From Actinobacteria bacterium UBA5176 (GTDB lineage: Bacteria; Actinomycetota; UBA4738), in contig DHWS01000060.1 of NCBI GenBank assembly GCA_002413305.1, forward strand, positions 1 through 34,327: a DNA stretch of 34,327 nucleotides, given 5' to 3'. The notes under the pieces were generated by a model. That model was not told where the DNA came from. It made no database searches and was given only the letters and a program-made list of their open reading frames with translations. Positions 23,314 through 30,076 of this stretch are shown here, piece after piece. Within the stretch, counting starts at the first letter, position 1. Each line of letters starts with the position of its first letter. The translations under genes were made by a program, and so were the position numbers.

Positions 23314-24470
23314 TGGGTGATCCGGAAGACGAAGTTCCGAAGCGACTCGTAGAGCAGCTTCACGTAGAGCCGGAGCGGCGGCGAGACGGCGACGATCACG
23401 GCGATCGCAACGAGCGCCGCCACCAGCAGCAGGATCGCGTCGCGACCTCGGATGCGGCCCCGGTACAAGCGGGACACGCCTTTGGCGTCCACCAGGATCT
23501 CGCCGACCCGAAGGCGGACCAGGAACGTCGACGCCATGCCCTGGCGGCCCTTGTCGAGGAACTCCCGCAGGTTCCCGTGGCTCCCCACGGCCACGATGAG
23601 GTCGGCGCCCTTGCCGTGCGCCAGGATGAACGCGGCATCCTCGCTGGTCCCCGACACCTTCATCACCTTGTACGGGAGGCGGAGCGCGGTGAGCCGTTCC
23701 TTGCCCGGCGCGTACCCGTTCGGGTAAGCGTGCAGGACGATCTCGGCACCTGACTGGAGCGCGCGCTCGGTCACCGAGTCCATGTCCCCCACGATGAGGT
23801 GCGGCTTGTAGCCCTCTTCCAGCAGCGCGTCGGCTCCCCCGTCGACCCCGATCAGGACCGGGTGCACCTCCTGGATGTAGGGACGGAGCGCGGCGAGGTC
23901 CTCCTTGAAGTTGTAGCCGCGCACCACCACCAGCACGTGCTTGCCGCTGACGTCGTGCTCCAGGTCGGGGAGACCGAGGCCGCCGAACAGGAGGTCCCGC
24001 TCGCGGGCCATGAACTCGAGCGTGTTCTCCGCGAAGGATTCGAACTGCTCGGCCAGGCGCTGGCGGGCGACGTCCATCTCGGCGATCACCGACTCCGTGG
24101 TCTGCCGGATCCCGACGGCCACCAGTCCATCCCGGATGTAGATCCGGTCGCCGTCCAGCCGAACCGGGTCACCCTCCCGCACCTTCTGCATCAGCAGACG
24201 GCCGACGCCGTCCACCAGCGGGATACCGTGTTCGACCAGGATCAGTGGGCCGAGGTTCGGATATCGGCCGGAGATCGACCGGGCCGCGTTGACCACCGCC
24301 GACACTTCCTTCTCGACCAGTCCCTCCGCGCTGACCCGGTCCAGGTCCTCGTGGTCGATCACGGCGACCTCGCCCTGCTGCACGCGACGGAGGAGGTTCT
24401 TCGTCCTGCGGTCGACGCGCGCCCGGCCGGCCTGCGTCCTGGTCCGGCGCCTACCGACCCGAACGGCCAC
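23310..24470 (-). CDS. steA: SteA-like protein, thiamin-pyrophosphokinase-like domain with C-terminal membrane anchor
   Basis: 386 residues from a GTG at 24470. The N-terminal region has RTKNLLRRVQQGEVAVIDHEDLDRV and ARSISGRYPNLGPLIL. The central domain resembles thiamin pyrophosphokinase: VLIGVDGGADALLEEGYKPHLIVGDMDSV and a later TSEDAAFILAHGKGADLIVAVGSHG. One hydrophobic helix near the C-terminus (about 347-366, AILLLVAALVAIAVIVAV) is followed by a short basic tail. In M. tuberculosis the order is nadK-recN-Rv1697-Rv1698; here recN is missing and steA starts 86 bp after the nadK stop. Enzymatic thiamin activity is not implied by the family. Confidence 0.9.
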   Translation of the reverse strand: MAVRVGRRRTRTQAGRARVDRRTKNLLRRVQQGEVAVIDHEDLDRVSAEGLVEKEVSAVVNAARSISGRYPNLGPLILVEHGIPLVDGVGRLLMQKVREGDPVRLDGDRIYIRDGLVAVGIRQTTESVIAEMDVARQRLAEQFESFAENTLEFMARERDLLFGGLGLPDLEHDVSGKHVLVVVRGYNFKEDLAALRPYIQEVHPVLIGVDGGADALLEEGYKPHLIVGDMDSVTERALQSGAEIVLHAYPNGYAPGKERLTALRLPYKVMKVSGTSEDAAFILAHGKGADLIVAVGSHGNLREFLDKGRQGMASTFLVRLRVGEILVDAKGVSRLYRGRIRGRDAILLLVAALVAIAVIVAVSPPLRLYVKLLYESLRNFVFRITH

Positions 24471-24556
24471 CCTGCCTCACGCCTCCCCGTGTCCTGCCCA
24501 TGACCGAACCACCTTAGCCGCTCGGGCCTGGGTGGACCGGGCGCGCGACGGACCGC

Positions 24557-25438
24557 TCACGGGTCCGCGTGCGGGCCCACCCCGGGAAGCGAGAACTTCT
24601 CTCGGAGCAGCGCGAAGAACGTCGGCGAGCCCTCCCGGCGGACCAGCCGGGCCGGCTTCGGAGACTTCTCGATCCGGACCCGCGCGCCGATGGGGAGGTC
24701 AGGGCCCTCCTGCCCGTCGGCCGAGAGCACGCCCGGCTCCTCGCCCACCACCTCGATCGTGACCCCTTCCTCCGGACCGAGGACGATGGACCGGTCGAAG
24801 ACCATGTGCGGCGAAACGGGCGTCAGGAGGAGGGCATCCACCCGTGGCGAGACGATCGGACCGCGGGCGGAGAACGAATACGCCGTCGATCCGGTGGGGG
24901 TGGCCACGATCAGGCCGTCGCCCGAGAACGTGGTGACGTAATCGTCGCCGATCAGGGCCCGCAGCGTGATCACGCGGTGGCGCGCCCGCTTCTCCACGAT
25001 CACCTCGTTCAGGGCCCAGGCCGGGGCGGCCCACGGCTCGTCGAGCCGCTGAGCCAGGAGGGCCGTGCGCTGCTCCGTCACCGCGGCGCCCCGCAAGAGC
25101 GCGGTGAGGACGGCCGGAGCCTGGGCCAGTTCGACCTCCGTCAGGAAGCCGAGTCGCCCTACCTTGACGCCGAGGAGCGGCACGTCGGCCGGACCGGCGA
25201 GCTGGGCCGCCCGGAGGAGTGTCCCATCCCCACCGACGGAGACCACCACGCCGAGCCCGTCGGCGAACGCTTCGACCGACATCTCCTCGTCTGCGTCGAA
25301 CGGCTCCTCCTTCAGTGAGCGGGTGCGCACACCTCGTTCCCGCAACCACCCCGCCAGCGACCGCGCCGCGTCGATGGCCTCCGCCCGCCCGACGTGGACG
25401 ACGAAACCCGCCGTGGCGATCTCGCCCATCCGGCTCAC
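24557..25438 (-). CDS. nadK: NAD kinase
   Basis: 293 residues from a GTG at 25438 that overlaps the tlyA stop as GTGA; an ATG at 25429 is the alternative. The longer frame upstream shadows tlyA. Makes NADP from NAD. SVGGDGTLLRAAQ (GGDGT at 69-73), VKVGRLGFLTE, WALNEVIVEK and ATPTGSTAYSFSARGPIVSP are the diagnostic motifs. The order tlyA-nadK is kept as in M. tuberculosis. Confidence 0.96.
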   Translation of the reverse strand: MSRMGEIATAGFVVHVGRAEAIDAARSLAGWLRERGVRTRSLKEEPFDADEEMSVEAFADGLGVVVSVGGDGTLLRAAQLAGPADVPLLGVKVGRLGFLTEVELAQAPAVLTALLRGAAVTEQRTALLAQRLDEPWAAPAWALNEVIVEKRARHRVITLRALIGDDYVTTFSGDGLIVATPTGSTAYSFSARGPIVSPRVDALLLTPVSPHMVFDRSIVLGPEEGVTIEVVGEEPGVLSADGQEGPDLPIGARVRIEKSPKPARLVRREGSPTFFALLREKFSLPGVGPHADP

Positions 25439-26241
25439 CCGGCCCTTCCGGTCAGGGAGAGGGCTTCGTGCACGGCGCTCACCACGTCGAACCCCGCGGA
25501 TCCTTCGTGCGGCGGGCGCCGCGCATGGAGCACGAACTCGGCGTTGCCGGCGGGACCGAGCAGCGGTGACGCCATCGCGCCGGCGGGTTCGATGTGCAGG
25601 TCCCGGAGCGAACCGGCGACGGCCTCGATCGAGCGCCGCCATACACGTGGGTCGCGCACCACTCCGCCCTCGCCCACGTCGGCCCGGCCGGCCTCGAACT
25701 GCGGCTTCACGAGCAGGACGAACTCGGCGGGATCGGCCGCGCAGGCGATCAGCGCCGGGAGCACCAGACGCAGCGAGATGAAGGAGAGGTCGGCCGTGAC
25801 GATCGTGGCGGTGAACGGCAGGGCGGACGGGTCGAGGTCGCGGACGTTGGTCCGCTCGAGCAGGGTCACCCGGGGATCCTCACGGAGTCGCCAGTCGAAC
25901 TGCCCGTACCCGACGTCCACGGCGAGCACGCGGGCCGCGTCCCGCTGCAGCAGGCAGTCCGTGAATCCACCGGCCGAGGCCCCCGCGTCGAGCGCGTCCA
26001 GCCCTCCGACGCGGACGTCGAACCGGTCGAGGGCGGCTTCGAGCTTCTCCCCGCCGCGGGAAACGAACCTCCGCGCGGGCGCCGCGAGCGCGATCGGCTC
26101 GTCCTCCAGGACCAGGGTGCCGGCCTTGGCCGCCGGCCGTCCGGCCACGGTCACCTTCCCCGAGCGGATGGCCAGCGCGGCCTCCGACGGGGTGGCCACG
26201 ATCCCGCGGCGGACCATCTCGACGTCCAGCCGCCGGCGCAC
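25435..26241 (-). CDS. tlyA: TlyA-family rRNA 2'-O-methyltransferase
   Basis: 268 residues. The N-terminal S4 domain (about 1-60, MRRRLDVEMVRRGIVATPSEAALAIRSGKVTVAG) is followed by an FtsJ-like methyltransferase. RFVSRGGEKLEAALDRF, LDAGASAGGFTDCLLQRDAARVLAVDVGYGQFDWRL (SAM loop), ADLSFISLRLVLPAL and LLVKPQFEAGR are the family landmarks. In mycobacteria TlyA methylates 16S C1409 and 23S C1920 and sets capreomycin sensitivity. The GTG start lies 1 nt after the stop of the phasin-like gene. Confidence 0.95.
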   Translation of the reverse strand: MRRRLDVEMVRRGIVATPSEAALAIRSGKVTVAGRPAAKAGTLVLEDEPIALAAPARRFVSRGGEKLEAALDRFDVRVGGLDALDAGASAGGFTDCLLQRDAARVLAVDVGYGQFDWRLREDPRVTLLERTNVRDLDPSALPFTATIVTADLSFISLRLVLPALIACAADPAEFVLLVKPQFEAGRADVGEGGVVRDPRVWRRSIEAVAGSLRDLHIEPAGAMASPLLGPAGNAEFVLHARRPPHEGSAGFDVVSAVHEALSLTGRAG

Positions 26242-26242
26242 C

Positions 26243-26797
26243 TCACCCCGAGGTCGTGTCGCGGCTCGAACGCGTACCGCGGGACGCCGTGGCGCGCTTC
26301 GCCGAACTCGTCTTCCCGGAACCCCTATCCGCCGATCCGCTCCGAGCCGAACCCTTGGCCGTGGAAAGCTTGGCCGTGGGGCGCTTGGCGGTCGAGCGCT
26401 TGGCGGTCGAGCGCTTGGCGGTCGGAGACGGGCCGCCCGAGCCCCGCGCCGTCGAGGCCTTGGCCGTGGAAAGCTTGGCCGTGGATCGCCCCCGCCCGGC
26501 CTTCCGAGCCTCCTCCAAGCCCTCCTCGAGCTCCCCGATCCGCCGCCGGAGGCGTTCGACCTCCTGCTTGGTGGCGAGCCCCATCTCTTCGACCTGCCCG
26601 GCGATGAGCTGCCGCGCCTCGCTGAGGAGGCTGGCGCGTGCCTCGGCCGACCACTGCATGAACCCGGAGGCGAGCGCGGACAGCTGTTCCGCCATCCCCG
26701 CCGCCCGCGCGAACAGCGCGCCGGTCATCTCGTCGGGCACCTGCCCGGCCGCGGCCTCGAGCCCGGCCCGTACGTACTTGCGCATGTCATCCAACAT
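26243..26797 (-). CDS. Phasin-like helical protein with Lys/Ala/Ser repeat tail
   Basis: 184 residues from the ATG at 26797 (MLDDMRKYVRAGLEAAAGQV). Residues about 1-100 are helical: an amphipathic stretch like those of phasin or polyhydroxyalkanoate-granule proteins, then a coiled coil (EVERLRRRIGELEEGLEEARKAG). From about 103 the protein is a basic low-complexity tail built from pentapeptides of the STAKR/STAKL/PTAKR type, similar in character to histone-H1-like or HU-tail sequences that bind DNA. No ribosome-binding site is seen; a TATCCT -10 ends 7 nt before the ATG. Two readings are possible: granule-associated protein or nucleoid-associated protein. It is adjacent to tlyA and divergent from the SCP2-like gene. 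Confidence 0.75.
   Translation of the reverse strand: MLDDMRKYVRAGLEAAAGQVPDEMTGALFARAAGMAEQLSALASGFMQWSAEARASLLSEARQLIAGQVEEMGLATKQEVERLRRRIGELEEGLEEARKAGRGRSTAKLSTAKASTARGSGGPSPTAKRSTAKRSTAKRPTAKLSTAKGSARSGSADRGSGKTSSAKRATASRGTRSSRDTTSG
26354..26428 (-). repeat. Tandem 15-bp repeat array coding the STAK tail (5 units)
   Basis: Five consecutive 15-bp units beginning CTTGGC on the plus strand (26354, 26369, 26384, 26399, 26414); units 3 and 4 are identical. Each codes one pentapeptide of the Lys/Ala tail. In-frame gain or loss of units would lengthen or shorten the tail. Confidence 0.85.
26459..26488 (-). repeat. Second tandem block of the same 15-bp repeat (2 units)
   Basis: Two further units, CTTGGCCGTGGAAAG and CTTGGCCGTGGATCG, 30 bp from the first block. 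The first unit is identical to unit 1 of that block, which suggests duplication or gene conversion. Confidence 0.8.
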
Positions 26798-26804
26798 GTG
26801 GGGA

Positions 26805-26810
26805 AGGATA
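26805..26810 (-). promoter_or_regulatory. Extended -10 promoter of the phasin-like gene (leaderless)
   Basis: Minus-strand TGCTATCCT has TATCCT at 26805-26810, ending 7 nt before the ATG, so transcription should start at or next to the A of the start codon. Confidence 0.5.
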
Positions 26811-26837
26811 GCAACCGGCAGCACCAGAGGGTTGGGG

Positions 26838-26843
26838 TACAAT
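26838..26843 (+). promoter_or_regulatory. Candidate -10 element for the SCP2-rhomboid operon
   Basis: Plus-strand TACAAT lies in the 139-bp divergent gap, about 93 nt before the TTG start. No good -35 is seen. The leader would contain a GGCCGT/ACGGCC hairpin (26862-26880). Confidence 0.35.
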
Positions 26844-26936
26844 CCGCGCCGCCGGCGGGGGGGCCGTCGCTGTCACGGCCGGCGCATGGCGTTCGGCGGG
26901 CCGCCGCACTCCGCCCGCGATCGATGGGGAGCCCTC

Positions 26937-27290
26937 TTGGCGACGAAGCGGCAGGTGGAACGCAAGCTGCGCGAACTGATCGAGCGACTGGATGAGGCGC
27001 CGGACGGAGCCAAGGAGTCGCTCGCCGAAGCCCTCCCGGAGCCTCGGGTGATCGAGGTAGCCATCCCGGACCTCGACGCGGTCTACTGGACCGAGTTGTC
27101 GCGCGGCCACATGAAGGGCCTGCACCAGGGCGCTCCCGCGGGCGAGGCAGAGATCAAGGTTCGGGTCTCCAGCGACCATCTCGTCGACCTGGTGGACGGC
27201 AACAAGTCCCTGTTCGGCTCGTTCCTGGGCGGCCAGGTCAAGATCGAGGCCAGCTTCAGCGACCTGCTTCGGCTGAGGAAGCTGGCATGA
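26937..27290 (+). CDS. SCP2-like sterol-carrier-fold small protein
   Basis: 117 residues from a TTG at 26937 with GGGGAG five nt upstream; an ATG at 26886 is in frame but lacks such a site. The long frame further upstream only mirrors the phasin-like gene. An N-terminal helical part (KRQVERKLRELIERLDEAPDGAKESLAEALP) leads into a beta-rich domain, AEIKVRVSSDHLVDLVDGNKSLFGSFLGGQVKIEASFSDLLRLRKLA, whose G-x-V-K-I-x-x-S-x-x-D-L-L-R-L end is the classic SCP2 pattern for binding lipids in a hydrophobic tunnel. Ligand unknown. It is coupled to the rhomboid gene by ATGA. Confidence 0.75.
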   Translation: MATKRQVERKLRELIERLDEAPDGAKESLAEALPEPRVIEVAIPDLDAVYWTELSRGHMKGLHQGAPAGEAEIKVRVSSDHLVDLVDGNKSLFGSFLGGQVKIEASFSDLLRLRKLA

Positions 27291-28189
27291 TCCCCCTTCG
27301 CGACCAGAACCCGGTCACGCACTTCCCGTTCGTCACGGTCGCCATCATCGCGCTGAACCTGCTGGCGTTCCTCCTGTGGGAGCCGACGTTCGCCGGTTCG
27401 AGCCGGGAGGCGCAGGCGCGGCAGGAGATCTTCTTCTACTGCCATGCGGAGATCCCGTACGAGATCATCCATCACACCTCGCTCGGCGAAGGCGGCGTGC
27501 CTGCCCGCGAGGCGATCGCGCAGGGCTTCCACGAGGGTCTCGATGAGGCGGCTGGCGATCAGCAGGTGCTGGCCGAGGACTGCGGGCACAAGAACTGGCT
27601 CTTCTCCATCTTCACCTCGATGTTCCTGCACGCTGGGTGGCTCCACATCGGCGGCAACATGCTGTTCCTATGGGTGTTCGGCAACAACGTCGAGGACAAG
27701 CTGCGCCCGCTCCGGTACCTGCTGTTCTACCTGGCGAGCGGCATCGTGGCGACGATCACCCAGACGGCGATCATCCACACGGGGTCGAACGCGGTGATCC
27801 CCAACCTGGGGGCATCGGGGGCGATCGCCGGGGTGCTGGGGGCGTACCTCCTGATGTTCCCCCGCCGGCGGGTTCTGACGCTGGTCATCTTCTTCCTGGT
27901 CACGGTGGTGTACATCCCTGCCTCCATCGTGCTGGCGGCGTGGTTCGTCCTGCAGTTCTTCAGCGGGGTGCTGGCCCTGTCGCAGAGGATGAACGCGGGC
28001 GGCGGGGTCGCCGTGTGGGCGCACATCGGAGGGTTCCTGTTCGGCGCTGCGATGGCGCTGCTGTTCTTCCCGAAGGAGCGGTTCGGGGCGCGGCCGCCGC
28101 CACCTCGGCCGGATCTTCCGGGGCGTCGTGGGTGGGGTTGGAACCGGAGGCGACCGCCGCCACCCGGGCTGGCCTGGCCGCCGGCGTAA
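27287..28189 (+). CDS. Rhomboid-family intramembrane serine protease
   Basis: 300 residues. The catalytic dyad is Ser177 in GASGAIAGVLGAY and His246 in AHIGGFLFGA; the oxyanion-site region HIGGNMLFLWVFG (Asn124) is present. About six to seven membrane helices. Between helix 1 and helix 2 lies a loop of about 70 residues (38-105) with two cysteines (52 and 99) that could pair outside the cell. The C-terminus is Pro/Arg-rich (267-300). The start overlaps the SCP2 stop. Substrate unknown. Confidence 0.92.
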   Translation: MIPLRDQNPVTHFPFVTVAIIALNLLAFLLWEPTFAGSSREAQARQEIFFYCHAEIPYEIIHHTSLGEGGVPAREAIAQGFHEGLDEAAGDQQVLAEDCGHKNWLFSIFTSMFLHAGWLHIGGNMLFLWVFGNNVEDKLRPLRYLLFYLASGIVATITQTAIIHTGSNAVIPNLGASGAIAGVLGAYLLMFPRRRVLTLVIFFLVTVVYIPASIVLAAWFVLQFFSGVLALSQRMNAGGGVAVWAHIGGFLFGAAMALLFFPKERFGARPPPPRPDLPGRRGWGWNRRRPPPPGLAWPPA

Positions 28190-28202
28190 CCGTGCGGCCG
28201 AG

Positions 28203-28218
28203 GCGGGACCGGTCCCGC
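28203..28218. terminator. Possible bidirectional terminator between convergent genes
   Basis: A 16-bp perfect palindrome GCGGGACCGGTCCCGC sits between the rhomboid stop and the HAD-GNAT stop and can fold as a 6-bp stem with a CCGG loop on either strand. There is no T-run, as is usual in high-GC genomes, so termination is inferred from position. Confidence 0.4.
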
Positions 28219-29477
28219 TACAGGTCCCGGACCATGGCCACGGCGGAGGCCGCGCACTCCTCCCGCGCGTGCGCGCTCTCGCGGATCGACGGATCCAGTT
28301 CTCCACGAGGGATCGTTCGGAACTCGAGCGCTTGGAAGAACCCCTCCGCCGTCTCGCTGAACAGGCTCAGCCGGGCCATCCCGCGACGGCGGGCCTCCAT
28401 GGCGGCGTTGGCCGTGGCCAGGATGCCGAGCCCCTTGCCCCGGACGTCCTCCCGGACCGCGAGGGAACGAAGCAACCCGTGCCCACCTTCGTTCAGAAGG
28501 GCGAACGTGGCGAGGAGCGTGCCACCAGCGTCGCAGACGAACGTCGAACCGAGGCGGCCGGCCACCCCGTCCGCGGAGAGTCCCGATGCGTCCAGCAGAA
28601 GGGCGACCCTTTCCGCATCGTCCGGGGCGGCGGGTCGAAACGTGCCCGCCGGCACATCGTCCATCAGGGATCGGATGTCGGGCACGGCGTAGGTCGGAAG
28701 ATCGACGTCGTCGAGCAGGTCCGCCGGACGGGACGCGCCCGTGAAGACGAGCAGCGAATCCCATCCCATGGCCGCGGCTCCGGCGATGTCGGTGTCGAGG
28801 CGGTCGCCGACGACCAGCGGCCGTTCTGCACCGGTCCGGGCCACCGCGGCCCGGAACATCGGAGCGGCGGGCTTGCCGACGACCGTCGGGGTGGCCCCGG
28901 TTGCCGTGGTCACGGCGGCCAGGATGGCACCGGCTCCCGGCCACAATCCATCCGGCGCCGGATAGGAGGCGTCGGGGTTCGTGGCGACGAGGCGAGCCCC
29001 CCGCTCGACCAGCAGCGTCGCCGTGCGGAGCTTCGGATAGTCGACCGAGCGGTCCCAGCCGACCACCACGAGGTCGGCGGACGGCGGCTCGCCGTCAACC
29101 ACGTCGAAGCCCGCCGCGGCCAGGGCGTCTCGGATCCCTCGCTCGCCGATGACGAACACGGTGCGCCGCCGGCCTGTTGCTTCCCCCGGCCCGGCCGGGC
29201 CCTCTGCTCGCAACAGGTCGGCGGTGGCAAGCGCCGAGGTCAGCACTTCGTCCGGGGAGGCGCGGACCCCCATGAAACGGAGTCCGTCCGCGACCTGGTC
29301 CGGGGTTCGGCTGGAGTTGTTCGTCAGGAACAGGACCCGGCTACCAGCCCGGCGGACCGCGTCCAGCGTGTCGGCAGCACCCGGGACGGCCCGAGCGCCG
29401 CGGTAGACGACGCCGTCGAGGTCGAGTAGAAGCGCGTCGTACCGGCCGGCAACCGTGGTGGAACGCTCTCCCGTCAC
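28218..29477 (-). CDS. HAD-IIA phosphatase fused to a C-terminal GNAT-like domain (glycerol-3-phosphate phosphatase-like, Rv1692 type)
   Basis: 419 residues. The HAD part (about 10-270) has motif I LLLDLDGVVYRG (Asp19, Asp21), motif II LTNNSSRT, the NagD-type cap, motif III Lys in VVGKP and motif IV GDRLDTDIAGA. The C-terminal part (about 280-419) is GNAT-like, with LLRSLAVREDVRGKGLGILATANAAMEARRRG resembling the acetyl-CoA loop (R/Q-x-x-G-x-G/A) and SETAEGFFQALEFRTI. M. tuberculosis Rv1692 has the same layout and dephosphorylates glycerol-3-phosphate. The GNAT part here has a near-complete acetyl-CoA loop, so activity is possible. It is coupled to the TPR gene by GTGA. Confidence 0.9.
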   Translation of the reverse strand: MTGERSTTVAGRYDALLLDLDGVVYRGARAVPGAADTLDAVRRAGSRVLFLTNNSSRTPDQVADGLRFMGVRASPDEVLTSALATADLLRAEGPAGPGEATGRRRTVFVIGERGIRDALAAAGFDVVDGEPPSADLVVVGWDRSVDYPKLRTATLLVERGARLVATNPDASYPAPDGLWPGAGAILAAVTTATGATPTVVGKPAAPMFRAAVARTGAERPLVVGDRLDTDIAGAAAMGWDSLLVFTGASRPADLLDDVDLPTYAVPDIRSLMDDVPAGTFRPAAPDDAERVALLLDASGLSADGVAGRLGSTFVCDAGGTLLATFALLNEGGHGLLRSLAVREDVRGKGLGILATANAAMEARRRGMARLSLFSETAEGFFQALEFRTIPRGELDPSIRESAHAREECAASAVAMVRDL

Positions 29478-29914
29478 CTGGCGAGCTTGCGCGTCAGCCG
29501 GGTCAGAGCTTCGCGATACTCGTCCGCGCCGGGTCGCATGGCGATGGCGAGCTTGAGGTGCGCGACGGCGCGGGTCCGTTGGCCCGTTCGGGCGCAGGAC
29601 AGGGCCAGGCCGAAGTGCGCGTAGTCATTCACCGGGTCGATCGCAACCGCCCTGGCGAACTCCAGGCGGGCTCTCGCGTTGCGACCGGAAAGGTAGAGCG
29701 CCCGGCCGAGCGTCTCCCGGATCGAACCCTTGTCCGGCTCGATCAGCTTGGCCTCGGCGAGCAGCATGGCCGCCTGGTGGGGATGGCCGGTCCGAAGGAA
29801 CTCCCGGGCCCGGGACAGCAGGTCGTAGGCGCGTGCGGATCCACTGCTCGGTCCTCCGCTCGTGCCCAGGGAACCCCCAGGTGCCCTTCTGCCAGGATCA
29901 CTTGCGTACGTCAC
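29474..29914 (-). CDS. Small tetratricopeptide-repeat protein
   Basis: 146 residues from a GTG at 29914 with GGGAAGG five nt upstream; an ATG at 29965 is an alternative. After a flexible Gly/Ser-rich start, residues about 28-140 form about three TPR units: AYDLLSRAREFLRTGHPHQAAMLLAEAKLIEPDK, then SIRETLGRALYLSGRNARARLEFARAVAIDPVN, then DYAHFGLALSCARTGQRTRAVAHLKLAIAMRPG. TPRs bind partner proteins. It is coupled to the HAD-GNAT gene downstream and may chaperone it. Confidence 0.88.
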   Translation of the reverse strand: MTYASDPGRRAPGGSLGTSGGPSSGSARAYDLLSRAREFLRTGHPHQAAMLLAEAKLIEPDKGSIRETLGRALYLSGRNARARLEFARAVAIDPVNDYAHFGLALSCARTGQRTRAVAHLKLAIAMRPGADEYREALTRLTRKLAR

Positions 29915-29986
29915 CGCGACCTTCCCGCTCTCGCGGTCCGCCACCCGCGTCCGCCCTGGAATCATCCTCTATCCGAAGGCCAACGT

Positions 29987-30048
29987 CCGAACGGCCGTTT
30001 CCCGGCCCGGATGGCTCCGGACTTGGCCCCCGGGATACGGCCGTTCGG
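29987..30048. promoter_or_regulatory. Paired 12-bp inverted repeat in a divergent promoter region
   Basis: CCGAACGGCCGT (29987-29998) and its exact reverse complement ACGGCCGTTCGG (30037-30048) are 50 bp apart start to start, close to five helical turns. Each arm holds the 8-bp palindrome ACGGCCGT. They lie between the divergent TPR and DUF1015 genes, just upstream of the DUF1015 -10 box, as expected for two operator sites of a shared regulator. Confidence 0.45.
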
Positions 30049-30064
30049 TCGCCCTCCCGGTTGC

Positions 30065-30070
30065 TATAAA
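30065..30070 (+). promoter_or_regulatory. Extended -10 promoter of the DUF1015 gene (leaderless)
   Basis: Plus-strand TTGCTATAAA has TATAAA with an upstream TGN and ends 6 nt before the GTG start codon. The same TTGCTAT string precedes the phasin-like gene. Confidence 0.6.
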
Positions 30071-30076
30071 GGGGGC

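Noticed and set aside
26354..26488. Short regular repeats as a CRISPR array
   Set aside because: Units are 15 bp, contiguous without spacers and in frame inside a coding sequence.
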